Positions 9,781-18,790 of a DNA stretch of 64,000 nucleotides are shown one piece after another. The translations under genes and the position numbers were made by a program. This stretch comes from Belliella filtrata (lineage in GTDB: Bacteria; Bacteroidota; Bacteroidia; Cytophagales; Cyclobacteriaceae): NCBI RefSeq assembly GCF_022549775.1, contig NZ_JAKZGP010000018.1:1-64000 (forward strand). Reading direction: 5' to 3'. The notes below the pieces were generated by a model. It searched no databases and was not told where the DNA came from. It saw nothing but the letters and a program-made list of their open reading frames with translations. Position 1 is the stretch's first letter. Each line of letters opens with the position of its first letter.

Positions 9781-11181
9781 TCAATTGAGAATAAATTCAA
9801 CTCTTCTGTTTTTAGCTTTACCCGTAGGCGTATTGTTTTCAGCCACAGGAGAAGATTGTCCTTTTCCACTTGAATTAATTTCATTTTGGACACCAAATTC
9901 ATTTTGCAAAGCTTCTTTTACAGCCATGGCCCTTTGTTCAGAAAGTCTCTGATTCAATTCCTCAGCCCCATCGCTATCGGTATGTCCTATGATTTGAACT
10001 GTTTTGTTAGCTTGAGCTTTCAATGCTTGAGCTATTTCTTTCAAAATGCCATAAGACTCTGGGTTAATATCAGCTGACCCTGAAGCAAAAGTGATCGCTG
10101 ATGTAGTATATGACCCACTTTCTAAAAGCTTACTTCTGCTATCTGGCTGCCCGACAGCATACCTGATGTTGCTTAGATAATAATTGTCATTGTCCGTATA
10201 ATTATTGACAAAAAATCTTGCACTCGTAAGTTTGACATCTTTCTGAAAAGCCGCAGTCAAGTCAAGGGCTTTTTCTTCATTAGCAAAGACCTGAACCCTT
10301 CTTCCCATTCTTGAAATAGAAATATGAATTGGTTCATTATTGCCTTCTGCGTTTATCAAATGCTTAGCAAGAAATTTATTCTGGAAATTAAGCCCCTTCT
10401 CCGTGTGTACCGCTTTTCGAGCAGTGATAAATGGCCCTCCATTAGAACCAATTCCTGAAAACTCGATTCCTAAATAATTATTGGAAAGCTTTTGAAGGTT
10501 GAAATACTCTCCACCACCATCCCAACCTAGATTTGCTTCTGGGTTTTCAATGTCGCTGAACACTAGCGTCAATGTCCTGCTATAGCTATAAGTTCCAAAT
10601 TCAAAATCATACATTAAATCAAATTCCAATGTGAAATTCTCGGGAAAGTCTTTTAAATACTCAGGTATAAAATTCCCCTTTGTTTTATTAAACCACACCC
10701 AGTTCCCTTCTATCTCATCAAAGCTCACAACTTCAGCTGAACCTGTGGTAATCCAAGATCCTGGTAAGTCTCCTTCCTTATCTTGCAGAAAGTCGTCAAA
10801 GGCAATAATTTCCTCTCCTTGTACAAATGAAAAATTGGAGTACCTACTCAAGGATTTCTTTTCCTGAGTATCAAATTCAGCTGAATCTTGATTGGATTCA
10901 AAATCTTGATCTTGACTACCTTCCCAGCTTCGGTAATCACTACCTTCTTGCTTTTCAACGGGTGCTTGCTTCTCCTTTTTAGGCTTTTTTTTGAATAAAG
11001 ATTTCACACCATTGATCATCTCATCAGCTACTTCCTCTATGGACTGATCGACTGTTCTTTCAGCTTTGCTTGTAGAACTTTCTTTAGCTCTTTCCTTGAC
11101 TCTTTCCTTAATTTGCGCATATGAATTGGCACTTATTCCTATCAAAGAAATAAGAAAAATAAATCTAAGTATAACCTTCAT
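9781..11181 (-). CDS. OmpA-family outer-membrane / peptidoglycan-binding protein
   Basis: 466 residues with an N-terminal signal peptide (about 1-22), a charged low-complexity stretch (about 25-105, rich in Lys/Glu/Ser), a middle beta-sandwich-like region (about 120-340), and a C-terminal OmpA domain (about 355-466). The OmpA signature is clear: VQIIGHTDSDGAEELNQRLSEQRA followed by GKAKNRRVEFIL, including the Asp and Arg that bind diaminopimelate in the family. The middle part resembles a laminin-G/concanavalin-like fold but is not firmly assignable. Likely role: anchoring the outer membrane to peptidoglycan. Convergent strand order gives no functional partner. Confidence 0.85.
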   Translation of the reverse strand: MKVILRFIFLISLIGISANSYAQIKERVKERAKESSTSKAERTVDQSIEEVADEMINGVKSLFKKKPKKEKQAPVEKQEGSDYRSWEGSQDQDFESNQDSAEFDTQEKKSLSRYSNFSFVQGEEIIAFDDFLQDKEGDLPGSWITTGSAEVVSFDEIEGNWVWFNKTKGNFIPEYLKDFPENFTLEFDLMYDFEFGTYSYSRTLTLVFSDIENPEANLGWDGGGEYFNLQKLSNNYLGIEFSGIGSNGGPFITARKAVHTEKGLNFQNKFLAKHLINAEGNNEPIHISISRMGRRVQVFANEEKALDLTAAFQKDVKLTSARFFVNNYTDNDNYYLSNIRYAVGQPDSRSKLLESGSYTTSAITFASGSADINPESYGILKEIAQALKAQANKTVQIIGHTDSDGAEELNQRLSEQRAMAVKEALQNEFGVQNEINSSGKGQSSPVAENNTPTGKAKNRRVEFILN

Positions 11182-11393
11182 GTTGTTAGTTTTTGGTGGA
11201 AATTGAAATACCCTTCTTTACACCTTAGTATAAAAATCTATCTGATGGTAAACCTTATTTAAAAAAATATTTATTTACAAAATATGGGTTTTTGCAGGTT
11301 TGAAAAGTAATCTAACAAAAGGATTTAAATCAATTATAGAGAAGGACTGGGCAAAAAAACTCGATAATCCTGTTGATTATACTTTGTCACTAC

Positions 11394-12764
11394 TTAAATC
11401 TCCTTGTATTTAAGGACTCCCTCTATTCTACCTTTAGAATCAATCTTACCTGTCCTTGCAAATTGAGCCCAAAGGGCACAGACCCTTTTCGAACTATCGG
11501 AAATCTCCTCTGCCGATATTCCTTCTACCAACTTGGCATCTTTCCATAACGAACTGTCACCAAACAAAAGTGGTAAATCAATCGCATGTGTAGCACCAAA
11601 GCCATTAGTTTTAGAACCCCAATATATCTCATAAAGATAAACATTGTTTTCATCTACGGAGCAGTTTTTAGCAAATGCCTTGGCTTCCTTTTTATAAACT
11701 TTATTTGTTGTAATACCTACCAAAATGGATTTAAGCCCCCCTCCCACGACTGGTAAATTTGAAATTTTCCTAAACTTAGGGATCTGGGGAACAAAAAATG
11801 TCGTTTCTTCTTTGGTGTATCCGATGAGGATGTTTACTTCTCTTGCCCTTTTATGCCAAATTCCCCTTACCTCAGATTCTTCGGGAAAAGGATACTCACC
11901 ATATTGGTTACCCAAAGGCATACCTGCCTGAAGGCCATAGTTCTTAGCAGCTGCCAAGACTTCTTCTTGTTTGTTAAGAAGAGTGTCGATCGGGGCATGC
12001 ACAGGTATTTCTTTGGCTACCCTTATCATATCCTGTATCATCTCCTCTCTGTCAAATATCAATCCCAAAGGTGCACTTTGTATGATTACGTTTTGGAATA
12101 GACCTCTTGATTCTTCAATTAGCATCATTTGAGTGATGGCTTCCCCACCAGCAGATTGTCCGAAAAGCGTAATTTTATGGGAATCGCCTCCAAAGGAATC
12201 AATATTTTTATTGACCCACTTGATGGCTTCCAAGATATCCAAGTAGCCTAGGTTGGCAGGAATATCATTGTATCCTCCTAAAAAGCCCAGTAATCCTAAA
12301 CGGTAAGTAACATTTACTACAATAACATTTTGATCTTTCACCAACTGGTTAGGATCAAAAATAACAGCATCGCCAGCTCCAGAGACATAACTCCCACCAT
12401 GAATCCATATCATAACGGGAAGGCTATCCAATTCATTGTTTGGCCTGGTGATTGAAAGGTTCAAACAGTCTTCAGATTGCTCCATTAAATCTAAGGCTTC
12501 AACGCCAAACATGGTAGAAAACAAAGGTCTTTCTTTCTGAGGACATGCGGGAGATACCTGCTGTGAATTGATGGGGGAATCATAACCTTGAACAGGCTTT
12601 GGCTTTTCAAACCGGTTTGCCGTGGCATAAGGGATATTGGTCACTTTGATAACCCCTTTTTCCTGAAATGTTTTTATTTGTCCCGTAGGTGTTTGAATTG
12701 TATGCTGCGCATAAGAATAAATACTCACACAAAATATAAATGCCAGAGATAGAATTTCCTTCAT
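11394..12764 (-). CDS. Secreted carboxylesterase (type B family)
   Basis: 456 residues with a signal peptide (about 1-19, MKEILSLAFIFCVSIYSYAQ). The type-B carboxylesterase hallmarks are visible: the oxyanion-hole region PVMIWIHGGSYVSGAG and the nucleophile elbow LFGQSAGGEA with its catalytic Ser. A His lies in GATHAIDLPLLFG, matching the usual catalytic His block. The protein is somewhat shorter than the 500-550 residues typical for the family, with the shortening towards the C-terminus (it ends ...RIEGVLKYKEI). Family role: hydrolysis of carboxylic esters in the periplasm or outside. Substrate not predictable. Appears to be a single-gene unit. Confidence 0.85.
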   Translation of the reverse strand: MKEILSLAFIFCVSIYSYAQHTIQTPTGQIKTFQEKGVIKVTNIPYATANRFEKPKPVQGYDSPINSQQVSPACPQKERPLFSTMFGVEALDLMEQSEDCLNLSITRPNNELDSLPVMIWIHGGSYVSGAGDAVIFDPNQLVKDQNVIVVNVTYRLGLLGFLGGYNDIPANLGYLDILEAIKWVNKNIDSFGGDSHKITLFGQSAGGEAITQMMLIEESRGLFQNVIIQSAPLGLIFDREEMIQDMIRVAKEIPVHAPIDTLLNKQEEVLAAAKNYGLQAGMPLGNQYGEYPFPEESEVRGIWHKRAREVNILIGYTKEETTFFVPQIPKFRKISNLPVVGGGLKSILVGITTNKVYKKEAKAFAKNCSVDENNVYLYEIYWGSKTNGFGATHAIDLPLLFGDSSLWKDAKLVEGISAEEISDSSKRVCALWAQFARTGKIDSKGRIEGVLKYKEI

Positions 12765-13315
12765 TGATTAGGTTATTACTTCAAGCTACCTAACGATTAG
12801 CAAAATGAAATCGTTGGTATTTACTAACTTAATTTTTTACCAATAGCAGTGAAAATAACGTCAAATGACTTCCCTAACAGTTAAAAAACTTGATTATAAT
12901 CTTCCCTTATAATGCTTTATGATTTTCTAAATCAAACAATTACTGTAATCATGTCTTATCCATTGAATTGAACAATTTGACTAAATTAAAAGGATTAAGT
13001 ATGTATCATTTCTACAATGATACCAGCAAATAAGAAATCAAGACCAAATAAACTGGCAGCGATAATTCTCAAAATAAGTTAGGGTCATAGCTCAACAACG
13101 GAGAATGTTTCTCTATGGTAAGTTGAAATAAAGGAAAGACATTATTTATTGCTAATTTTATTTTGGTGAAAATTCGACTTAAAACCAATCAAATAATATG
13201 AGACCAATTAGGTGACCTTACTTAAAATTATTTTGTGAAATACTGGTATTAAAACATTTAAAGGAATAGGTAATCATCTTACCAACCCGACTAGCGTGAA
13301 AATCAATTACAAAGT
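12765..13315. other. Intergenic stretch without recognisable gene
   Basis: About 550 AT-rich bases between the esterase start and a plus-oriented terminator. No ORF with protein-like composition longer than about 20 codons was found on either strand. The promoter of the esterase gene must lie at the left end. The remainder is unexplained, and the terminator at 13316 has no visible plus-strand gene in front of it. Confidence 0.45.
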
Positions 13316-13353
13316 AAAAGCCTGTAAATCATAAGATTTGCAGGCTTTTTTTT
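13316..13353 (+). terminator. Intrinsic terminator with long U-tract
   Basis: A hairpin with 14-base arms (AAAGCCTGTAAATC against GATTTGCAGGCTTT, one G-U pair) and a short loop is followed by an uninterrupted T-run on the plus strand. On the minus strand the run is weaker, so it could also end the DUF3784 gene at 13384 but is better oriented for a plus-strand transcript. Confidence 0.8.
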
Positions 13354-13383
13354 ATCATTATCAATAAAACACATCTAATAACC

Positions 13384-14094
13384 TCAATCCATTTCCCTTA
13401 CCGATTTGACTGCATGATAGATATGTGTTGTCTTTTCTTTTTCTTTGAAGTTGATGATGATGGTCTCTTTGTCAATAGTCGTGATTTTCAAATAGGGACC
13501 ACGACCAGCATGGATCAACAAGCGGGTTTTTCCAAAGCCATCCACATTGAAAAAGCCTTTTTTGACTTGACCAATGCCCAAGCCATTTGTACGAGCCTTG
13601 ATGATGGGGGCTTCTACTAGCAACGCTACCGATTCGATCTCTTCTGTTTTCAATTCAAATCCATAAGCCCCTGAAAATTTCAATCGCTTATTGTTCAACT
13701 CATATTTGGATGGGATCATACCATAAACAAGGCTTCCACAAGCAAAAACTACGACTATAACAGTAAAGACTGTTTTAAACCGTGTATCCACGAGCTTCTC
13801 CTTATTGTGATCGAACTTTCTTGCCTTCCACACCATCAAAGCAATACCTATCAAAATAATTCCTGGAACAAAATAACTCAATGCAGAAGCTAACGCAAGC
13901 CACTTCAATACATAATGTCCTACAATCACCACCACCCCCAACAACACAAGAGCGTTTCTCATAAAAGTAGATAAGCCTTCAATATCTACATTTTCCTTTT
14001 GCCTTTGCGACATGGTATTATAGCCAGCAATTAGATTTGGAAAGACTTTTACCAAGAAACCAAGAGCGATTAAAGTTAGGGCAGTAATAATCAT
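13384..14094 (-). CDS. DUF3784-type membrane protein with C-terminal PH-like part
   Basis: 236 residues. The N-terminus (about 1-95) matches the DUF3784 pattern: a first hydrophobic helix, then FPNLIAGYNTMSQRQKENVDIEGL and two more helices (about 46-62 and 67-88). A fourth helix lies at about 108-126. The C-terminal 105 residues are soluble, beta-rich (YGFELKTEEIESVALL) and resemble the bacterial PH-like domain that follows many SdpI/DUF3784 proteins. Role unknown; no partner can be read from context. It is upstream-adjacent to a plus-oriented terminator and has a 31-base gap to the hydrolase gene, so it may be the last gene of the minus-strand unit 15948-13384. Confidence 0.75.
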   Translation of the reverse strand: MIITALTLIALGFLVKVFPNLIAGYNTMSQRQKENVDIEGLSTFMRNALVLLGVVVIVGHYVLKWLALASALSYFVPGIILIGIALMVWKARKFDHNKEKLVDTRFKTVFTVIVVVFACGSLVYGMIPSKYELNNKRLKFSGAYGFELKTEEIESVALLVEAPIIKARTNGLGIGQVKKGFFNVDGFGKTRLLIHAGRGPYLKITTIDKETIIINFKEKEKTTHIYHAVKSVREMD

Positions 14095-14125
14095 AATTTA
14101 TTGTTCTCCGTTTTACAAATACAAT

Positions 14126-15076
14126 TCATCTACCATAAATAAAGTTGACTATTGATTCAATCAATTTATTTGAAATCGGCAAATCAGGAAGATTATATGC
14201 TTTTAGGTTCACCTGTCGATCTCCTTCGACGATTTTCAGCACATGGTTCATATTTTCTATCCTCACTAACTTTGCTTTCGGATTGGCCCTAGATAATTTT
14301 TCCGCATCCTCCACCTCTACTTGGAGATCATTTGTTCCTTGAACAATCAGTGTCGGAATAGTTAGCTTGCTAATAATTTGTTGAGGATCATACTGAAACC
14401 ATGAAATCAAATAGGGCTGTACACTAGGTCGAAAAAGTGAGTACAACATTGGATTCACTTCATCCACTGTCTTCCCAATCTTCAGGCTATCTAATATGGG
14501 AAAAGCAAGGTCTTGAACAGCCTTTGGTTGAGCTTCCAGCTGCCTTTTCAAAGTAAAGTCTGCTGACTCAGATAAACCAGCAATCCCAATAAATTTATCT
14601 GCATGATCACATGCGATCAATCCAATCAATGCTCCTTCACTATGTCCAATTACTGTCATACTCGAAAACCTATCATCACCCTTGAGCATGGAAATCCAAT
14701 CCTTGACATCGTTGACATAGTCTTCAAAACGAAGCACTATTTCACTCTTACCTGCTTTCTGGCTCTCTCCTACTCCTCTCTTATCAAACCTTAAGGTTGC
14801 AATTCCTTTTTCGGTGAGGCCATGTGCAAGCATTTTCAATGAATTATTTTTCATAGCAGGATTGTTACCATCCCTATCAGTTGGTCCTGATCCTGAGATT
14901 ATCACAGCAAGAGGAGGTTTTTCAGGAATAACAGGAATAGTCAAGGTTCCAAAAATCTCACCTGTTGTTGTACTTAACTTGATATCAAATTCTTGGAAAG
15001 TGGTATCCGAATCAACTTTAGCAATGACTGCTTCAGTAAAAAGGAATAGAAAAAATAGCGAGTATGTTAGTTTCAT
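14126..15076 (-). CDS. Exported alpha/beta hydrolase
   Basis: 316 residues with a signal peptide (about 1-19). The fold is shown by the oxyanion-hole stretch AVIISGSGPTDRDGNN, the nucleophile elbow VIGHSEGALIG with its catalytic Ser, the Asp-bearing segment IVQGTNDLQVEVEDA and the His in ENMNHVLK. This arrangement fits the secreted dienelactone-hydrolase-like / S9-like alpha/beta hydrolases of Bacteroidota. The exact substrate cannot be read from sequence. The start is 2 bases from the stop of the YIP1 gene upstream, so it is very likely co-transcribed with the DUF2089-YIP1 pair. Confidence 0.85.
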   Translation of the reverse strand: MKLTYSLFFLFLFTEAVIAKVDSDTTFQEFDIKLSTTTGEIFGTLTIPVIPEKPPLAVIISGSGPTDRDGNNPAMKNNSLKMLAHGLTEKGIATLRFDKRGVGESQKAGKSEIVLRFEDYVNDVKDWISMLKGDDRFSSMTVIGHSEGALIGLIACDHADKFIGIAGLSESADFTLKRQLEAQPKAVQDLAFPILDSLKIGKTVDEVNPMLYSLFRPSVQPYLISWFQYDPQQIISKLTIPTLIVQGTNDLQVEVEDAEKLSRANPKAKLVRIENMNHVLKIVEGDRQVNLKAYNLPDLPISNKLIESIVNFIYGR

Positions 15077-15077
15077 A

Positions 15078-15677
15078 TTACTTGATCATTGAAAGGATAA
15101 TTGGAGATAGGTATGTCAAAACAACCATGGAAATGATCATGATAACAATAAATGATGCGATTAATCTTGCACCTTTCAGATTTGCAGCAACCTTATAAGC
15201 ATTAAACATTAATGTCACCAGCCAAATGGTCAGTAGCAAGGAAACAAACAGAAAGAATACCGCTATCGATTTCTGCACCATTGTAATTTCAATAGGCTCT
15301 CCATGCTTCATATATACCCATAGCAAATACTTCCCATAAAGATCGATGACCTCAGAAAAACTAATTAGGGATACAAAAAAGTAGGGTATCCTGGCTAATG
15401 CTTGTGTTCCAAAAATATCGACAATCCGAATTTTGGATTTTGATAGGCTTATGGCAGCAAGGTAGAACAATAAGGATACAACAATCCAATTCAAGAAATT
15501 CTGAGTGACACCACTAATTAAGGAAAGATCAACTCCCATTTTCACTGATATGATATCGGGAAAATAAGTATTACTGTAAAACGCTACAATTGAGGTAGCA
15601 AATATCACCAGTAAGCCTATCAATAGAGATTTTTTCCCTGCAATGTATGTAAAAGGATTTGTTAGCTTTTTAAACAT
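15078..15677 (-). CDS. YIP1-family integral membrane protein
   Basis: 199 residues with about five transmembrane helices (approximately 18-33, 55-75, 90-108, 125-152, 168-197). The N-terminal NPFTYIAGKKSLLIGLLVIF is typical of bacterial YIP1-family proteins. The start overlaps the upstream DUF2089 gene by 8 bases. DUF2089-YIP1 pairing recurs in Bacteroidota, which makes the DUF2089 protein its probable regulator or partner. Molecular function in bacteria is unknown. Confidence 0.75.
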   Translation of the reverse strand: MFKKLTNPFTYIAGKKSLLIGLLVIFATSIVAFYSNTYFPDIISVKMGVDLSLISGVTQNFLNWIVVSLLFYLAAISLSKSKIRIVDIFGTQALARIPYFFVSLISFSEVIDLYGKYLLWVYMKHGEPIEITMVQKSIAVFFLFVSLLLTIWLVTLMFNAYKVAANLKGARLIASFIVIMIISMVVLTYLSPIILSMIK

Positions 15678-15948
15678 CTTGATCTAGGTTTTCGATTTTA
15701 ATGATTAGCTCATCAAGCATATTCCTCACGGTTGGATAACTGAGTTTTAGCTGTGATGCCATGATTTTCAAACTGCCACTACAGCGGACAAAATCAAGGA
15801 TAAAATCCTGTTCCTTCTTTTCTAATCTAAGTAATACAGGAAGGCTAAATTTTCCAGTCACCGTCGTATCGCAAGCATCACAATGAAGGCTTATTACATC
15901 CAAGCCAGAGCTACAACTAGGACAAACAATGGGGAGTTTTTTAATCAT
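15670..15948 (-). CDS. DUF2089-type zinc-ribbon / HTH small protein
   Basis: 92 residues. The N-terminal half is a zinc ribbon with two Cys pairs (CPSCSSG and CDACDTT), and the C-terminal half carries a helix-turn-helix (SLKIMASQLKLSYPTVRNMLDEL). This is the DUF2089 arrangement, probably a DNA-binding regulator. It is the first gene of the minus-strand unit and overlaps the YIP1 gene. Upstream of its start lies a very AT-rich stretch with tandem repeats (16011-16047) that could affect its promoter. Confidence 0.82.
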   Translation of the reverse strand: MIKKLPIVCPSCSSGLDVISLHCDACDTTVTGKFSLPVLLRLEKKEQDFILDFVRCSGSLKIMASQLKLSYPTVRNMLDELIIKIENLDQDV

Positions 15949-16010
15949 ACTTCAATAATATAAATAATATTTAACTGATTTTTAATTTTATTAAAATTTT
16001 TATTGATAAT

Positions 16011-16047
16011 TATTATTATAAATTTATTATTATAAATTTATTATTAT
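16011..16047. repeat. AT-rich tandem repeat, 14-bp unit x 2.6
   Basis: The unit TATTATTATAAATT is present twice perfectly (16011-16024, 16025-16038) and then as TATTATTAT. It lies between the divergent DUF2089 and SDR genes. Such repeats can vary in copy number, and this one sits where both promoters must be. Confidence 0.8.
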
Positions 16048-16204
16048 GAACCTTAACTTTAAATATTGATGTCTTTGATTAGGCAATGATATTTATCAAC
16101 CTCAAATCCACGAAATGACTACTTCATCCTTTGATTTGGTTAGGTAGCCCATATTTATTCCCACCATCTTTGTTCCATCGTTTTACTTTAAAAATCACCT
16201 AAAA

Positions 16205-17053
16205 ATGGAAACTAGAAAAGTTTGGTTTGTCACAGGAGCTTCAAAGGGATTGGGGCTGAAATTGGTAAAAAAACTCTTGGCAAATGATTACCATGTTGCG
16301 GCAACTTCCCGTAACATGGAATCATTGATCAAAGAAATTGGGGATGTATCTGGATCGTTTCTTCCATTAGAAATGAATCTGACGGATAATGAAAATGTGA
16401 AAGCTTGTATTGCTGATTGTATCAATCATTTTGGAGGGATTGATGTAGTGGTAAACAATGCTGGTTTTGGCTTGATAGGTACCTTAGAGGAGCTTTCCGA
16501 TGAGGAGGTGAAGTACAACTACGAAGTAAACGTGTTCGGGCCACTAAATGTAATACGTCAGGTGGCACCACATTTCCGCAAGCAGCAATCAGGGCATTTC
16601 TTTAATATTTCCTCTGTAGGAGGATACACTGGCAATTTCCCTGGATTTGGAATTTACTGCTCGACAAAATTTGCAATGGCTGGTTTTACTGAAGCACTTG
16701 CCGAAGAAATGAAGGCATTTAATGTCCATACCACATTGGTTTATCCAGGCTATTTCAGGACAAATTTCTTGAAGGAAGGTTCTATAAAAGTAGCTTCAAA
16801 GCCTATTCCAGAGTATAAATCTGCCCGGGAGATGGAGCAGGCACATTTGGAGCAAATAGACAATAACCAACCTAATGATCCAGAAAAAGCGGCAGATGTA
16901 CTGATTGCATTAAGCAAACAAGCTAAGCCACCTGTCCATTTTTTCATGGGGAATGATGCCAACCAATATGCAAAACAGAAAATAGCGCTTATTCAAGAAA
17001 CAATGGCAGCGTATGAAACGCTGGCCACTTCAACTGCCTTTTCCAACAATTAA
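16205..17053 (+). CDS. Short-chain dehydrogenase/reductase (classical SDR)
   Basis: 282 residues. The NAD(P)-binding glycine motif TGASKGLGL is at about residues 10-18, NNAG at about 86-89, catalytic Ser in the SSVGGY block, and the active-site YCSTK motif at about 155. This is the classical SDR family, close to the oxidoreductases annotated generically in Bacteroidota. Residues after the glycine motif (AATSRN) suggest NADP(H) preference. It heads a three-gene operon: 11 bases to the NTF2-Atu4866 protein and then the AraC regulator. Substrate unknown. Confidence 0.9.
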   Translation: METRKVWFVTGASKGLGLKLVKKLLANDYHVAATSRNMESLIKEIGDVSGSFLPLEMNLTDNENVKACIADCINHFGGIDVVVNNAGFGLIGTLEELSDEEVKYNYEVNVFGPLNVIRQVAPHFRKQQSGHFFNISSVGGYTGNFPGFGIYCSTKFAMAGFTEALAEEMKAFNVHTTLVYPGYFRTNFLKEGSIKVASKPIPEYKSAREMEQAHLEQIDNNQPNDPEKAADVLIALSKQAKPPVHFFMGNDANQYAKQKIALIQETMAAYETLATSTAFSNN

Positions 17054-17064
17054 ATTTTAAATCA

Positions 17065-17796
17065 ATGAACATACTATATGCTATCTTTTCTATAGGTATG
17101 CTGTTGCATTTTCAAACTGGCTCAACGCAAGGGAATTCTGGTACGGAAGAAAATAAAATCACAGTTGCCAAAGCCTTTGAACAATGGCAACATGGTAAGG
17201 GAAGTTTCTTTGACCTCCTGGATGAACATGTTGAGTGGAGAGTTTCCGGTAATGGGAGTTTTTCTGGCAGCTACAAAGGAAGGCAAGAATTTCTGGAAAA
17301 AGCAGTAATCCCAATCAATGATCAACTGACTACAACAATAAAACCAAAACTCATTGACATAAGTGCAGAAGGAAAAACTGTCTGGCTGCACTGGCAAGGG
17401 ACAGCATGCACCAAATCCGGAGGGATCTACCACAATGAGTATGCTTGGAAACTGGAATTTAATAATGGGAAAATTGTAAAAGCAGTGGCTTTTTTGGACA
17501 TACAAGCATTGGATAATTTATTTACAAATACATCAGACACTATGCAAGCAACTATTGAAGAAACAAAGGGATATATTGGTATGTGGGTGACCAAAGATGG
17601 CTATATACGGCATGAACTCTTGCCCAATAACCGATATGATGAAGCGCGAGGCAAGCGGAAGAGTGCCTATCAGGGTGCTTATAAAGTTTCCGGAAACCAT
17701 ATCGATTATAAAGACGACACTGGCTTTACAGCTGATGGTGAGTTCAAAGATGGCATCCTTTACCATGCAGGGATGGTTTTGTACAAAGAAAAATAA
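17065..17796 (+). CDS. Two-domain secreted protein: SnoaL/NTF2-like plus Atu4866-like
   Basis: 243 residues with a short signal peptide (about 1-22). The N-terminal domain (about 30-150) is SnoaL/NTF2-like: VAKAFEQWQHGKGSFFDLLDEHVEWRVSG, then FSGSYKGRQEF. The C-terminal domain (about 165-243) follows the Atu4866 pattern: IGMWVTKDGYIRHELLPN... Y.GAYKVSGNHIDYKDDTGFTADGEF. SnoaL-like domains commonly bind small hydrophobic compounds; the Atu4866 domain has no known function. The operon with an SDR and an AraC regulator suggests a small-molecule oxidation or detoxification function. That functional reading is inference. Confidence 0.8.
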   Translation: MNILYAIFSIGMLLHFQTGSTQGNSGTEENKITVAKAFEQWQHGKGSFFDLLDEHVEWRVSGNGSFSGSYKGRQEFLEKAVIPINDQLTTTIKPKLIDISAEGKTVWLHWQGTACTKSGGIYHNEYAWKLEFNNGKIVKAVAFLDIQALDNLFTNTSDTMQATIEETKGYIGMWVTKDGYIRHELLPNNRYDEARGKRKSAYQGAYKVSGNHIDYKDDTGFTADGEFKDGILYHAGMVLYKEK

Positions 17797-17814
17797 TTTA
17801 GTAAATTAGTTATC

Positions 17815-18732
17815 ATGACAAAGACATTTCGTTTTAATTCCCTATCTGAGTTTCATACATTTTGTAAGCTCTCTCCGCCCGAGCATCCGCTGATAAGCTT
17901 AATCGATTACAGTAAAGTCACCTATCCGGTGAATGACAGTGAGCTGAAATGGATACAAAATTATTATTCGATAGGTTTAAAGCGGAATGTCAATGCCAAA
18001 TTTAATTATGGACAACAGCAATATGATTTTGATTCAGGCTTGTTGACCTTTGTCTCTCCACTACAATTTTTGAAAGTCGAGATTAAAGCGGTGAAGCAAG
18101 AAATAAAACCAACTGGGTGGCTTCTTCTGATCCATCCAGACTTTCTCTGGGATACTTCATTGGTCAAAAAGATAAAATCTTATGATTTTTTCCAGTATGC
18201 TGTGAATGAGGCACTTTTCCTTTCGGATAAAGAGGAAAAGGTGATTACTGAAATTCTACTGAAAATAGAACAAGAGTACCAATCCAAAATCGACAAGTTC
18301 AGTCAAGAACTCATCATAGCCCAAATAGAATTGCTACTTATCTATGCAGAGCGGTTCTATGAACGCCAGTTTATCACTCGGAGGAAATCTAATCATGAAA
18401 TCCTGATTCGTTTCGAACAAGAGCTCTCACAATGCTTTGAAAATGGATATTTAGTGGAAAATGGCATTCCTACCGTAACAACTTTAGCTGAACGGCTGAA
18501 CATCTCCCCAAATTATTTAGGTAGCCTGCTACGACTTCATTCAGGACAAAATACCAAGCAGCATATTCAAAGTAAAATGGTTGATTATGCCAAAGAATGT
18601 CTAAGTACCACAAACCTATCAATCAGTGAAATAGCATACCAATTAGGTTTTGAGCACCCTCAATCTTTCAGCAAGTTGTTCAAGCAAAAAACCAATCAAA
18701 CTCCTTTGCAGTTTAGGGCTGGTTTTAACTGA
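17815..18732 (+). CDS. AraC-family transcriptional regulator
   Basis: 305 residues. The C-terminal about 100 residues carry the two HTH motifs of the AraC/XylS family: VTTLAERLNISPNYLGSLLR and LSISEIAYQLGFEHPQSFSKLFKQKTNQTPLQFR, the latter the diagnostic second motif. The N-terminal part (about 1-180) is an unassigned ligand-sensing region. It is 18 bases downstream of the NTF2-Atu4866 gene and probably controls its own operon. No AraC-type operator repeats were recognised upstream of 16205. Confidence 0.9.
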   Translation: MTKTFRFNSLSEFHTFCKLSPPEHPLISLIDYSKVTYPVNDSELKWIQNYYSIGLKRNVNAKFNYGQQQYDFDSGLLTFVSPLQFLKVEIKAVKQEIKPTGWLLLIHPDFLWDTSLVKKIKSYDFFQYAVNEALFLSDKEEKVITEILLKIEQEYQSKIDKFSQELIIAQIELLLIYAERFYERQFITRRKSNHEILIRFEQELSQCFENGYLVENGIPTVTTLAERLNISPNYLGSLLRLHSGQNTKQHIQSKMVDYAKECLSTTNLSISEIAYQLGFEHPQSFSKLFKQKTNQTPLQFRAGFN

Positions 18733-18790
18733 TCAATACCTTGAAACAAACAGTCATCCATTGTAGTAAAATGCTTCCTTTTTGATAAAT

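Noticed and set aside
13081-13135. tRNA-like stretch (GGGTCATAGCTCAACAACGGAG)
   Set aside because: It resembles a D-arm, but no T-arm (GGTTCGA), anticodon stem or acceptor pairing follows in the next 60 bases.
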